Below are positions 1 to 16,743 of a stretch of DNA of 26,682 bases, one piece after another (positions within the stretch are counted from its first letter, which is position 1; each line of letters begins with the position of its first letter). The position numbers and the translations under genes are program-made. This stretch comes from Heterostelium multicystogenum (Eukaryota; Evosea; Eumycetozoa; Acytosteliales; Acytosteliaceae): contig RCNN01000334.1 in assembly GCA_003667245.1 (NCBI GenBank), forward strand, positions 1 through 26,682, read 5' to 3'. Under the pieces are notes generated by a model. That model was given only the letters and a program-made list of their open reading frames with translations, was not told the origin of the DNA and ran no database searches.

Positions 1-6385
<6,385 letters not shown>

Positions 6386-7476
6386 AGTTTATTTATTACT
6401 TTTCTTTTGAAAGTAAATAATAATCTTTTGTTAAAAGCAAGGAAGGAGTATGCAGTTCTGAGTGTAATTTAGTTATCTATCTATTAGGTTAGTTACTTGA
6501 CTGTTTGGTTGGTTGTTTAATGTTTGTTTCTTAACTATTATCTATCTATCTTTCTATCAATCTATCTCGTTTTAAAACAAAAGTACCAATGTCATTGTAT
6601 ATAGGTTCTAATTATGAAATTTTCTTATAAACTAAGTTTTAATTTTATAGAGTAATGTTAGTTAAAGTTCACTACTTCAATATCAATCAATCGATCGATT
6701 CCCTTGTCATATCATCAAAACTAAACATTTACATTACCTTTAATTTTTATTCTTATTTGACAAGTATCGTCGATGCCAATAAAACGATTAATCAAATAAA
6801 CTGATATGATATTATAATATTATATGATATGAAATAAGGGGATAATATATTGTATAGTCTTTACTATTGATAATAAAAGACTATTCTGTTCAAACTTTAG
6901 TTTGGTAAGTTAGTATAGTTAGTGGATGTTCAGCTAGACCTCACTTTCTCTTATGAACAACCATTGAACTAAGTTGTAAAAAATTTTTAAAATTTTCAAA
7001 TTTTTTTAAAGTTCCTTCTTATCTTTAACGGATAAAGGACAACCATTCATTGTTCATTCAACTGCCATCTATAATAATATTGGCTATGTTCAATTATTCA
7101 TCTCGTGCCTGTACGATCACATATTCATTAACAAGTTGATTTCATCAATTAAATTAATTACTCATTAACATAAATGTTAATTTCAAAGTATATATAAACA
7201 AGCAATATCGTTAACTTTGATATTGACAAATCGATATACAATACAATACAACTATAATTGTTATAATACTATCATGTATATATATATTTGAATTTAGATC
7301 ATTTGAATTTGATGAATGAGAAATTAAATTTAGTGGATTGGTTTGTTGTTGTTTTTTGTGAGAATCTGTTTTTTTTTGACTTGAATGAAAGTGATCTTCA
7401 AACTCTAAACAAGTAGTCTACTACTATTATTACTATTACAATATATTGAATTAATTCAGAGTGAAACTTGAAGAAG
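6386..7476. other. Intergenic region between divergent SWR1-class gene and EMC6
   Basis: About 1.1 kb of AT-rich DNA separates two divergent start codons and so should hold both promoters. It contains degenerate CTAT/TATC tetranucleotide tracts (about 6475-6570) and A/T homopolymers (about 6975-7010). I see no convincing coding frame, tRNA or known RNA. Confidence 0.6.
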
Positions 7477-8163
7477 ATGATTACTCCAGAACAAACACAA
7501 CCACAGGCACCAACTGCTACTATTCCCGATCACATAGACGGTGAATTTCTAGCTATGAATCAGAAATCAATGTATTTTTGGTATTGTATCAGTAGTAGTA
7601 GCAGCAGCGGACGACTGAATCAATCTGATTGATAATGAGACTAACTGACGATTTAATCATCAAAGTCAAATACTTATAGCAACAGTAGGCGGAAGTGTAG
7701 CAGGCATATTAGGCTTTTCAGGTATACCAGGTTTCATATTTTACATATTTGTACATCTTGTTTTCTGTAGTCTATATAATTTGAAAGAGAAGAATCTGCA
7801 ACAATACTTTATTACACCCAAGACAATGTGGTATGACAGTATAAGCTCTGGTCTAATGGTACGTACAACTACAACTACAACAGTTAAACATAAATCAAAT
7901 TCATTTCGATTTGAAAGCCCAAGAATACTAATATAACTCATCTATCTTCTCATCTCAATCATTACTTACTCTAAATGAATCAACAATAACATAATTGTAG
8001 TCTTTTGTTTTGTTTTGGACGTAAGTATCATGTTATATGTTATTCTCGACCATCTATCTAAAGATGACCAATGTAAAATCAAATCTTACTAACATCAACA
8101 TCATTATTTATTTATTCATTTAAATTAAACAGTTTCTTTTATAATATAATACACATTTATTAA
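7477..8163 (+). CDS. emc6: ER membrane protein complex subunit 6 (EMC6), four exons
   Basis: EMC6 is a small multi-pass subunit of the ER membrane complex, which inserts transmembrane segments into the ER membrane. I assembled the gene from splice signals: exons 7477-7580, 7666-7858, 8001-8020 and 8133-8163. Their 348 nt form one open frame of 115 codons plus TAA. The donors are GTATTG, GTACGT and GTAAGT; the acceptors end AAAG, TGTAG and AACAG. The protein has a polar N-terminus, then SVAGILGFSGIPGFIFYIF (human EMC6 has a closely similar TAGILGLTGLYGFIFYL), a second hydrophobic part, MWYDSISSGLM, and a C-terminus SFVLFWTFFYNIIHIY resembling the human ending FVLFWTFLYGMVHVY. Length matches the family (about 110). 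No frame slips are needed, unlike most neighbours. Exon 3 is only 20 nt, which explains why ORF-based methods miss the gene. Confidence 0.93.
7610..7630. repeat. Short GTA/GCA trinucleotide repeat in EMC6 intron 1
   Basis: The first EMC6 intron (7581-7665) contains AGTAGTAGTAGCAGCAGC. Read through, it gives a short serine run ending in a stop, so it is intronic rather than coding. Confidence 0.6.
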
Positions 8164-8200
8164 AATACTAGTAGAGTTAATTAAATCAAATAAAAGATAG

Positions 8201-8216
8201 ATAGATAGATTTATAT
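8201..8216. repeat. GATA tetranucleotide repeat
   Basis: A short run of AGAT/GATA units lies in the gap between the converging EMC6 and Skp1 genes. It is an ordinary microsatellite. Confidence 0.6.
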
Positions 8217-8435
8217 TAATTCAAATAATGATGATGATAATATCAGAGATGATGTCAAGTTAATTTCAATAGTAATTCAATCGAATATGATTTAATCGAT
8301 TATATTTTTATTAAACTAGAAGTAATTACTTTAGTTTAAGTTTAACAAAGTTAGGTATTTGGATTTGAGATATATAAGATACAATGAAAGAGAGATTTAA
8401 AGTTTTGTTTTATATATAATTATATTTTAAAAGAA

Positions 8436-9026
8436 TTATTCAATTAGTTTTTCTCTGTTTGATTGTCATAATTAAAATGAAGGGAAAATTTTGAAATAAG
8501 TTAGTTATCTAACACTAATGGCGCTTTTATGTCATTTAAAATAATGTTAACTTACCTAATTTCACACCATTCATTGTTGTTACGAAGCATCTCTTCTTCT
8601 TCTGGAGTAAAATCTTGGGTCAATTTGAAGTAGGCTTTAATTTTCATCTGGTGTCTTGGCTCTGATCATGTTGGCAACTGTCTTGCAGGTGACGTCCAAG
8701 AGACCCTTGATATCCAAGTAGTTGGCAGCAAGTACCAATTCAAAAAGTGTAGTGTGATCGATGGTTGTGCAGAAAGTCTTGTCCCATTGGTATTCGTAGA
8801 TCTCCTTAGAGTCACGCTTCTCGTCTGGCTTTGGATGGGCAATGTGGTACTCGCACCACTCGATGACACGCTTCAAGATCTCACCAGAGACATTTGGCAA
8901 TGGGATAGCGGTGGTATCATCACCGATGTCCTCCATCAAATTCTTGATAGCAACAAACATGTTGGCTACCTCTCTGTCGACCTCGAAAGATTGTGCATCA
9001 GATGATTCAAATTTAACTTTTGACAT
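8436..9026 (-). CDS. skp1: Skp1, SCF ubiquitin ligase adaptor
   Basis: Skp1 (fpaA/fpaB in D. discoideum) links Cullin-1 to F-box proteins in SCF ubiquitin ligases. From the ATG at 9026 the protein shows the BTB/POZ-like N-terminal half (IKNLMEDIGDD, PLPNVSGEILKRVIEWCEYH), then TLFELVLAANYLDIKGLLDV and CKTVANMIRAKTPDE, the F-box-binding helices. A one-base slip at the TTTT of 8641-8644 creates a false stop; one frame over it continues IKAYFKLTQDFTPEEEEML and NNNEWCE. The proline in DFTPEEEE corresponds to D. discoideum Pro143, which is prolyl-hydroxylated and glycosylated for oxygen sensing, so the site is kept. The end is ambiguous. Without splicing the gene stops at 8552 (CEIR). A strong GTAAGT donor at 8555 and a CAG acceptor (intron 8555-8455) give CEIREKLIE with TAA at 8436; I use this longer model. 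Confidence 0.95.
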
Positions 9027-9814
9027 TGTATATCTATGTATTTATATATATATATTATATTATTATATTGTATTATTGTTGTAATAATAAAATATTAGTA
9101 GTATTTGTTACTGTGCTAAGAAGATGGGAAAAACAACAATAATTAAAAATAAAATTTCCAAACAAAGGTGGGCACTCCTCTTTCTTCAATAATAATAATT
9201 AATAACAAACAAACCTGAGGATTTTTGTTGATTTTTTTTTCAAAAAATTTTCTTATTCTTGGCGAAGCTAGCAGCCCTCAACTCTTTTTAAAAAACTAAT
9301 TGACTTAGTGGAAATTTTTGAATTAATTAAAAAATTGTGTTTTTAATTGACTAAACCACCACACCTTGGGGTGATTTGCTCATCATCTGGAGAATTGATG
9401 AAAACTCCTTAGTTATCATCATACCTATAATTTTCTTGATTGACATTTGATTTTTATAAATATTTCAGAACAAAAGTAAAAGGTATCATATACACAGGTC
9501 CCCCAAGAATTCAAGTTGAATTGGTTGTATATACATGGTCATCAAAATTCTTTGATCAAAGGTCCATCTATAAAATCAAGTCCAGGATACCCTAGTTTGA
9601 TATAGAAAATGTATAGATATTAATTCAGATTATTTATTTAAAATAATAACACATTTTTCAGTTTCGTAAAATTATTAAAAGTCAACTGGCACTCTCTAAG
9701 TCGGATTGCTGAATAGACATAGGGATACCAAAATGACAGACTACACTATTTTTTTATTTTTATATTAGGATATGTACATAAATGATGACCATTTGCAATG
9801 TTAAGCATGTTGGG
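9027..9814. other. Intergenic region between Skp1 and P450
   Basis: About 790 bp of AT-rich sequence upstream of Skp1 and downstream of the P450. A TATA-rich stretch sits just upstream of the Skp1 start (about 9040-9070). A slightly GC-richer patch (about 9345-9400) and another (9480-9600) show no open frame, tRNA fold or recognisable RNA. Confidence 0.5.
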
Positions 9815-11509
9815 TTATTGATGAATCACTGGATTCAACGCGGCTGCTGATGCTGTTGGTGTACTCTCGGTTATATAGAATTGATATTCGGCGCATCCAA
9901 GTGCAATTCCAAAGTGTCCTTCTTCTGGAAGTTTTTTAGAATTACCACTGAGTTTTGGTCTAAAGTCGTATTGGTGAAGGAGATTAGCGGCTGCCAAGTA
10001 CATCTCATCCTTGGCCAAGTTGGAGCCGATGCATGATCTTGATCCAATACCAAAAGTAATATTTTTGTAGTCGTTTCCTTCCTTGGCATTTGTTTCATTT
10101 AGCCATCTCTCTGGTCGGAATTCCTCTGGCTGATCCCAAAACTTTGGGTTCATGGCCAATCCATAAACATTCATAATCAGTTGGGTGCCCTTTGGAATCA
10201 GATATGGTCCCACTGTCAAGTCACTGCTTGCATTTCTTGGAAGTGAAAGTGCTCCTACTGGTCGAATTCTTAAAGCTTCTTTGATACAGGCCATGAGGAA
10301 TGGTGTATGTTGCTTGTGTGAAAGTTTTATCCTTTGGGAGGGTGCACATACTTTCGAGAGTTCTGCTTTGATTTTATTCATGTAGTGTGGGTTATTCATG
10401 AGGAAGAGGAACAGCCACTCAAGAGTAGAGGATGAAGTCTCTGTTCCAGAAAGTAATAGATCAGTGGTAATACGAGAAATACCTTCATCAGTAAAATAGT
10501 TTGGATCTTCACTTTTGGCTATTTCAATCATAATCATATCCATCAAGTCGTCGCAACGATTTGGATTCTTTTTGAGGGCCTCACGATGTCTGGTAATGGC
10601 TCCTCTGCTGTAGGACCATACTTTCTCTAGTGATTTCTTTAACTTCTCACGGCTTCCCTTGAAGAAGATAGAAAGGAACGGGAGCAAATCAGGAATGTTT
10701 CCAACTGCCAACTCATGTTCGACCCATACTACAGCCTCAATTACGTCATGATTTTCCTGGTTATGATATTCAACTGTCTCATCAAATAGCAATTTCATAA
10801 TAATATTTAAAGTGAAAATCTTAAAAGAATTTCTTGGAGATACCTAATTTTAAAGTTAGTCTAATCGATCATCTGAGATTTTTAGAGAATTAACAACATA
10901 CAGGTTCACCAGATTTAACATATGGCTTAAAAGAATCGGTCAATTTAAAGGTTTCAACTTCAATTTTGTCAATAATTGAAATATGTGTTTTCATTTTAAT
11001 GAAACATGTTGCAAGGATCTTTCTTAGTCTCTTCCAATAATCGCCATTGGAAAATAATAGGTCAATATCATCTAAATATTATAATGAAACAAGTTAGAAA
11101 TTAATTTTAATCTTGTTTATAATTGAACTTACTTCCTATGATTTGAGTTGTATTGCTTAAGAATCTATCAGTTGTATTCTCAGATTGGTTAATAAATACT
11201 TCCTTAATGTATTCAGGTTCGGTAATGACTACACTTTGAACCTTTCCAAGGAACACAGTCATTGCCCCACCATATTTTTGACTTAGTTTGAGAAGTGATA
11301 AATGAGGTTGTGATCCAATTTGAAGGAGATTGCCAAGAATTGGAAGAGGCAGAGGACCAGGTGGCATATCAGATCTTCTTTTAAAACTAAGGTATTTAAA
11401 TTTCGGTTAGAAAGTTGTAAATCATTTTTATTTCCAAATGATGTGGTTATATATATACTTTATAGATCAGACATAGTCCAATAATAAGAATCAATAAAGG
11501 TACTAACAT
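9815..11509 (-). CDS. Cytochrome P450 monooxygenase, ER-anchored, four exons
   Basis: A haem-thiolate monooxygenase; substrate unknown. Exon 1 (11509-11459) encodes a short N-terminal anchor, MLVPLLILIIGLCLIYK. Exon 2 (11386-11133) has the Pro-rich hinge MPPGPLPLPILGNL. Exon 3 is 11071-10902. Exon 4 (10843-9815) is one intact frame with the I-helix motif LLLSGTETSSSTLEW, the ExxR helix KEALRIRPV, the EEFRPERW segment and the haem loop FGIGSRSCIGSNLA with its Cys ligand. Introns are 11458-11387, 11132-11072 and 10901-10844, with GTATAT, GTAAGT and GTATGT donors. The joined length, near 500 residues, is normal for the family. The exon 1/exon 2 junction is out of phase by one base; one T fewer in the TTTT at the start of exon 2 (AAAA, 11383-11386 on the plus strand) would fix it. 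A short anchor exon is common in dictyostelid P450 genes. I cannot assign a CYP subfamily. Confidence 0.95.
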
Positions 11510-12807
11510 TGTTAAGTTATTAAATATATTATTATTAAAACAAAAAGTTATTTATGTATTAGTTTTTTCTTATCCTATTTTACTTGATATAAGGTTAGAT
11601 GATGGATGGTTGTCAACAAATAAAGAAATATTTATAGAACAAGTAAATCTTAGAACTATTATTATTATTTGTAATAAAATGTCTCTTTGAAAGTGAATGG
11701 ATATTCTGTAAATCCAAATGGTTATTTATAGTGTTGCCTAAGGAGTGGAATTTCAAGTGTATTGTTTAGTTGGACAAGTGTTTAGTAACTTTTAAATTTA
11801 CACAACTAAATAAATATGCTCTTATTGGAATGTATCCGTTTTTAATTGCTTCTTCTTCTTTCATACTCCCCATTCTAGATAATAATTATACAACATTTAG
11901 GAATTTGAGAATTGTTTCCACATCTAATGTCAGGCAAAAGATGTAAAAGATTGACTTGTGAGGAAATTCATTTGGGTGGATGGGTTTAGAATCAAATGTT
12001 CCAATTGAATTAAATAAGGAATTTGACTGTTAAATTTCCAAATTATCCTTTTAAAATATATTATTTAATAATAGGTACAGTCCTTTTTCCAACCAATATT
12101 TTATTTCAAGTTAAAACCATGAAAGGAATTCAAATTCACAATTATTTGTTCCAATTCTTCTTCTAAATGAATAACAAGTAAGTACATTGTATATTTCATT
12201 TGAACATAAATTTCAATGGAAATTGTATATGGGTATGGATTTACTTGGGTTTTTTTTTTTTAGGTTTAGTTTTGTTTGGTTTTGTTTTTGTTGTTGGGTG
12301 CATGTATATTGGGGAATTTGGGTTCATCATGTTTCATGTGTTAGGAATGCAATGGTGTGTACTGAAATATTTGGTGTCCAAAGGTTCATACATATTAGTC
12401 CTTGTGTTTTTTGTTTCATAAATATGATAATTCCAACATAATGATCTATTAATATTATTGGATATTTAAAAAATATAAATATTTCATAATTAAGTATTAT
12501 TACTATTACTATTATTATTTTTTAGTATTTTGAAAAGACACTTGGATAATTTCAACAACAACAACTATAATAACAACAATTTTAATCCATCCATCCATCT
12601 GATATCGATATATATCAATTTTTATTTGATAGTTTTAATACTAATCAAATTATTAATTTTATTAAATCACCACAAGTGTTTAGATATTATTATTTATATC
12701 CGTTTACTAACTATCAGAATGTATAAATATAGAAACCATATCATATCATAAATCACCTATCACCATTCACTGTAACTATAACCACAACAGAACACTATCC
12801 ATTCATA

Positions 12808-12882
12808 GTTGTAAACAAATGGTTATGATATCGAACCTGTGGATGATGGTCTCCGGAGTAGGTACAACCCTCTTCACATAAC
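12808..12882. other. GC-richer segment with nested inverted repeats, possible structured RNA
   Basis: Within AT-rich DNA this segment has several pairable blocks: GTTATG (12822-12827) with CATAAC (12877-12882), 61 nt end to end; GTTGTA (12808-12813) with TACAAC (12863-12868); ACCT (12835-12838) with AGGT (12860-12863); and the palindrome CTCCGGAG (12851-12858). The size and terminal stem recall small dictyostelid ncRNAs, but I see no class I RNA motif, no clear upstream promoter element and no tRNA cloverleaf. Strand is unknown and function is speculative. Confidence 0.25.
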
Positions 12883-12950
12883 ACAAAGGAATTATTATTA
12901 TTATTACTACTATACCTAGCACCACCATTTGAGTAAATAAAACACACACA

Positions 12951-12990
12951 CACAATGAATTATTTGTTTGATGATATATATATATATGTT
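12951..12990. repeat. CA and TA dinucleotide microsatellites
   Basis: A run of alternating AC (about 12941-12954) is followed shortly by an alternating AT run (about 12976-12988). These are simple repeats with no associated gene. Confidence 0.6.
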
Positions 12991-13710
12991 TTCATTTTAA
13001 TTCATTGAGTGACTAGCAATAAAATTGTGTGATACCTCACTTGTAAAATGGTGGTAATAAATAATATTAGTTGTCTGAGAAATGTGTTGTTTCATTTAAA
13101 GATCATATCTATTGGCTTAGTTTATTCCATTGACCTGTGCATTTCAATATACTCAGCGGGAATACCCAATAAATACTCACATGTTGCCCATTATTATATG
13201 TGATGTGTGAGAATATTACTTAAAACAAACATCAAATTTAAATAGAAATATATACAATAAAATTATTGTTAATGTTAACAGGATTAAACATTTATATATA
13301 AAATACCACCAATGAATCGTTGAATACAAGATACTAATGGTCGTATCATTACCAATGGTCAAATTCTATCAACAACAACCTATTTGTAAAATAATATATA
13401 TTATCTTCATGGTAACTTTGCAATACTGGGTTATTGTATAACTACAATATTCTATTGTCTTTTTACATGTAGTTAATTAAAATGGAATCAAGCTTTCAAA
13501 ATACAATTACTTGAAATAGAATCTATCAGCAAATTTAAATTAAACTACCCAAAGAAGTTCACCAAAATTAATTTGCAAATGTCATTTATTTCGGGAATGT
13601 TAGTGGTGTGGCTGCATCTCATTCCAGAATTAAATGAACATACATTGGGTGCTCGTTGTATATAGTTTATTTAATTGAACATTATTTGCAAAGTTATAAT
13701 AATAGATTAG

Positions 13711-13746
13711 TCATAATAATAATAATAGTAGTAATAGTAGTAGTAT
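13711..13746. repeat. TAA/TAG trinucleotide repeat upstream of 6PGL
   Basis: An interrupted run of ATA ATA / GTA GTA triplets lies just upstream of the 6PGL start codon. In this position it probably belongs to the promoter or 5' leader. Confidence 0.6.
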
Positions 13747-13759
13747 CAGCTTAAAAGAG

Positions 13760-14482
13760 ATGAGTGGTGTAAATTTAAGAGAGTTCAGCAGTGAGGAGTC
13801 GTTCGTAGGTGAATCGGTTCAATTCATACATACTATTATTAAAGATGCAATTGCAGCTAGAGGTGTTGCTGTCATTGGATTGAGTGGTGGTACTTCACCA
13901 AAACCAATCTACAACGCATTGGTGAGCGGTGCTGCTGGTATCGATTGGACAAAGGTATACTTCTTCTGTGTTGACGAGAGATACATTGTAAAGAGCTCAC
14001 CCGATTCGCTTAACCACTTGGTTGCCAACTCTATATTCCGTGAAGGTTTGCCGACTCACAGTCTGCTGGACGATGGCATTCACTTTACTTGCCCCGATGC
14101 ATCGCTACCACTTGAGCAGTGCATTGCTAAATACCAAGCAGATTTGGAGCGTCTCATCGCGATGTCTGGTGGTGCAGCTGACCTTGTCACCCTTGGTATG
14201 GGTGAAGACGGTCACATTGCATCAATCTTCCCAGTTGACGACAGTGCACCACCCTCCAACCAGCCTCGTCTATCATACCACCACAACCAGATTCGTTGTT
14301 TTTGACAGAATAACCACCAACCTCAACTTCCTCGAAAATCAAGAGCCAAGCTTTTCTTTATGAAAGGTGCAAGCAAGAAGGTTGTTTGGGATGAAATGTT
14401 GGCCGCACCCGAGAACATTCGTCGTTGGCCTGCAAAAGGAATCGTTAAATCCGGTAACACACATGTCTATTATTTAAAATAA
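13760..14482 (+). CDS. pgl: 6-phosphogluconolactonase (6PGL)
   Basis: This enzyme hydrolyses 6-phosphogluconolactone to 6-phosphogluconate, the second step of the oxidative pentose phosphate pathway, in the cytosol. Motifs from the ATG at 13760: VIGLSGGTSPKPIYNAL (sugar-phosphate-binding loop), FFCVDERYIVKSSPDSLNH (DER motif) and LGMGEDGHIASIFPVDD (GxGxDGHxASxFP, active site). The frame then slips twice. Between about 14235 and 14275 it moves forward one base, and RFVVFDRITTNLNFLE follows in the next frame. Near the AAAA at 14335-14338 it slips again, giving AKLFFMKGASKKVVWDEML and ENIRRWPAKGIVKSG up to TAA at 14482. The total of about 240 codons equals the usual family length, so the gene is complete. 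No intron is seen. Assignment is secure; exact residues at the two slips are not. Confidence 0.95.
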
Positions 14483-14586
14483 AAGAGTTCGATTTGTTTT
14501 AATTTTATTATAAACTAAAAACAAATAAGATATTGATATTGATTATCGATCAATCTATCTGTTTAACTATCTCCCATCGATTGTCT
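14483..14586. other. Short gap between convergent 6PGL and 7TM-kinase genes
   Basis: The two stop codons face each other about 100 bp apart. The gap is AT-rich and must serve as 3' UTR and poly(A) region for both genes. Confidence 0.5.
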
Positions 14587-16743
14587 CTACAACATGGTAG
14601 GAGTAGTTTTAATTTGTTGTAGTTCTTGGACGATTTGGGATGGTGTTATTCTTTGTTCGTAGTCGATGTTGATACATTGGGTGTAAAGTCGATGATATGG
14701 AAGCAATTCGGGCGGACATTGTAGCTCGCTCCAATTAGGAGGATTATACTGGTCGACTGCAAATCGTCGCTCATCGTAGTCAAATGTTATTAAAAAGTGT
14801 ATCAGATATCCAAATTGGAGGACATCGTTGGCATATTGCAGTCGGAAGTTGATGGACTCTGGATTCCTCAGGGTGTTGGGAATAATATTTGATCGCTTGT
14901 CCCTCTGCATTATACTATTATCGAAATCACCAATCTTGCTATAGCTAATCATGTTCTCGCCATCGAGCGATAGAAATATATTATGTGGCTGTTAAGAAGA
15001 CTATGTTAGAATCCTATCACTATCTCCGGCGGTGTCAGTCAACAACAAGTTTAGTAAATGACTTACTCTTAGATCTCTGTGTGCAATCTTTATGCTGTGT
15101 AGAAACTCAATTCCCTTGGCAATTTGCAAGAGGCTGTTCTTGATCTCTGATGGCTCGAATTTAAATGGAAGGTTGGGCAAAATCTGCGAGTTTTGTCCGG
15201 TGTCGCAAGACTTTAGTAGGAGCAGGGAGTTCTGGTTGTATTTGACAAGATATCGCTTCTCTCCGACGATCTTGCGGAGATTCACGTAGGAAAAGAGATT
15301 GGTCTGCATCTTCTCCAGGAAGAGGTAGAGTCGACCGTCGGACTCAGAAACATTGTCAAAATGTATGATCTCCTCACACTTGTGATTACGAATCTCCTTG
15401 TAGATCTCTGCTTCATGCGGATGTTCCTAAAGTTGGGATCGCCTTTGCTGATGACTTTGACAACACATATCTTGGACTCGCCTGCATTGATCAATTTGCA
15501 ATCGTGTATGGTCGCGCCACTTGCACTGTAGATTCCGTCGATGGGGCCTCAGCACCTGGAACGAGTGTCCAAGCTCTGTGGTGACGGGGCTAGTGATGGA
15601 CTCCTGGTTGTACGAAGAGTCGTGATAAGGGAGGAGGAACTGAATTGCAATCATCAGCAGGCATGGAATAACCTCGCCAGAAGGTAGTAGATAATGGTTG
15701 TGGCGACAGTTTTGGTTCCGCCAGACCAAAGTCGATATCACTGTTGGAATAAGATGGATTTATTGCCAAAATGACTATTCTGCTGATAATACACATGATT
15801 AAGAGCATTTGTAATTTCTCAATCTATATGGATAGATGATGATTAATATTTTGCTGGGTTGGGCCAGCGATGATGATTAATTTGGAGCATCGCGTTGTTT
15901 GCTACTTACACTGTGTCCTTTTCCACGCAATAGTTTCCGGAATGTATTTCGCTTGACTGCAATGTAGAGATGTGATATAATGAGCAATCCAAGATATGCA
16001 AATAAAATAGTATTCCAATGCTTGATCAAAGTCATCGTCTACCTCGGAGTCACTGTCATTTTTACGTTTTCTCATCCTTTTGAACGAGGAAATCGAGTAG
16101 ACCATGAACGACGATACATACATAATAATATTCGACAAGATAACAAACATTGTATATTTCTTTACACCATTGTCATAGGCTCTGTCTACCATAATCAATG
16201 GTTTGTTTTCGTCATCTTCCCTACTGTTCAATTCAACATAGTTGGAATCTTTTGGTATAAATTGTAAGCTTTTGGAATTGGATGGACCGATTTCCAATTA
16301 TTCCAGATGTTAGTTATTTCTTCTTTGTTGGTGATGCAGAATGGTTGGGACATACATTTGAATGCCAAGAAAGGCCGTTAGTGTAATAAATAAATAGGAT
16401 GGAAAATTGGCGGCAAAATGAACCGGCCTTAAAGGATCCAATAATGCCAAGCAGCAGAAAGATAGACCTAGTGGTACAGTTGGGAAAACAATAAGCAATA
16501 AAACATTGTCTTCACATTATTTAAAGAGTGATTTGTGATATTTGAATTCATATATCAATAAAATGAGACCTGACAACTCTATTGAGATATAAACTAAGAG
16601 AAATATAGTTGGGTGCTAATATAAATAGTAATTTATATTAATAGTTTTAACCTAAATCATTTTCATTCTACATTCATTCCAAACCAAAAGCATTGAATTC
16701 AATTCAATTCCAACTATAACATACCTATTAGTGAATCATTCAT
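14587..16743 (-). CDS. Predicted multi-pass (about 7TM) membrane protein with C-terminal IRE-like protein kinase domain
   Basis: N-terminal half: about seven hydrophobic segments, including FLLVYISIELSGLILLIYEF, FPSYLFITLTAFLGIQMYV, YTMFVILSNIIMYVSSFMVY, FAYLGLLIISHLYIAV, KLQMLLIMCIISRIVILAI and VIPCLLMIAIQFLLPY. An acidic loop, DSDSEVDDDFD, lies between the fourth and fifth. C-terminal half: a kinase domain with ICVVKVISKG (lysine of beta 3), a conserved-looking Glu in EIYKEI, LLQIAKGIEFLHSIKIAHRD (catalytic loop HRDLR|PHN, split by an intron) and KIGDFDNSIM in the DFG position. The N-lobe resembles the IRE1 and dictyostelid irl kinases; no KEN nuclease domain follows, and the gene ends soon after ITPSQIVQELQQI. 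Introns 15909-15824 and 15066-14989 are in phase; a first intron 16724-16616 behind a tiny exon (MNDSLI) is tentative. Several one-base slips occur. Kinase identity is firm, the 7TM count less so, the one-gene model likely. Confidence 0.75.

Larger units (their letters stand above)
11510..13759. other. Long AT-rich intergenic region
   Basis: About 2.25 kb between the starts of the P450 (minus) and 6PGL (plus). The ORFs here (such as 12187-12441 plus and 12530-12751 plus) are built from poly-T and AAC/AAT repeats and look like chance. It contains CA (about 12951) and TA (about 12977) dinucleotide runs, a TAA/TAG trinucleotide run (13711-13746) just before the 6PGL start, and one GC-richer foldable segment (12808-12882, listed separately). 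No coding gene is supported. Confidence 0.6.

Noticed and set aside
8620..8660. Euplotes-type programmed +1 frameshifting at AAT-TAA in Skp1
   Set aside because: Other slip sites (for example GGGG at 19996 and AAAA at 20515) have no adjacent stop or common slippery codon, so there is no shared signal.
11830..11946. Plus-strand 38-codon ORF with a hydrophobic start
   Set aside because: It is too short, has stops soon after in the same frame, and shows no splice or family support.
12187..12441. Overlapping plus-strand ORFs of 73-84 codons
   Set aside because: They are made of T/G-rich repeats in non-coding DNA, have no conserved motif, and both frames look equally random.
12822..12882. Possible tRNA on the minus strand (GGTTCGATAT resembles a T loop)
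   Set aside because: At 61 nt it is too short, the first acceptor pair fails, and no D or anticodon arm folds properly.
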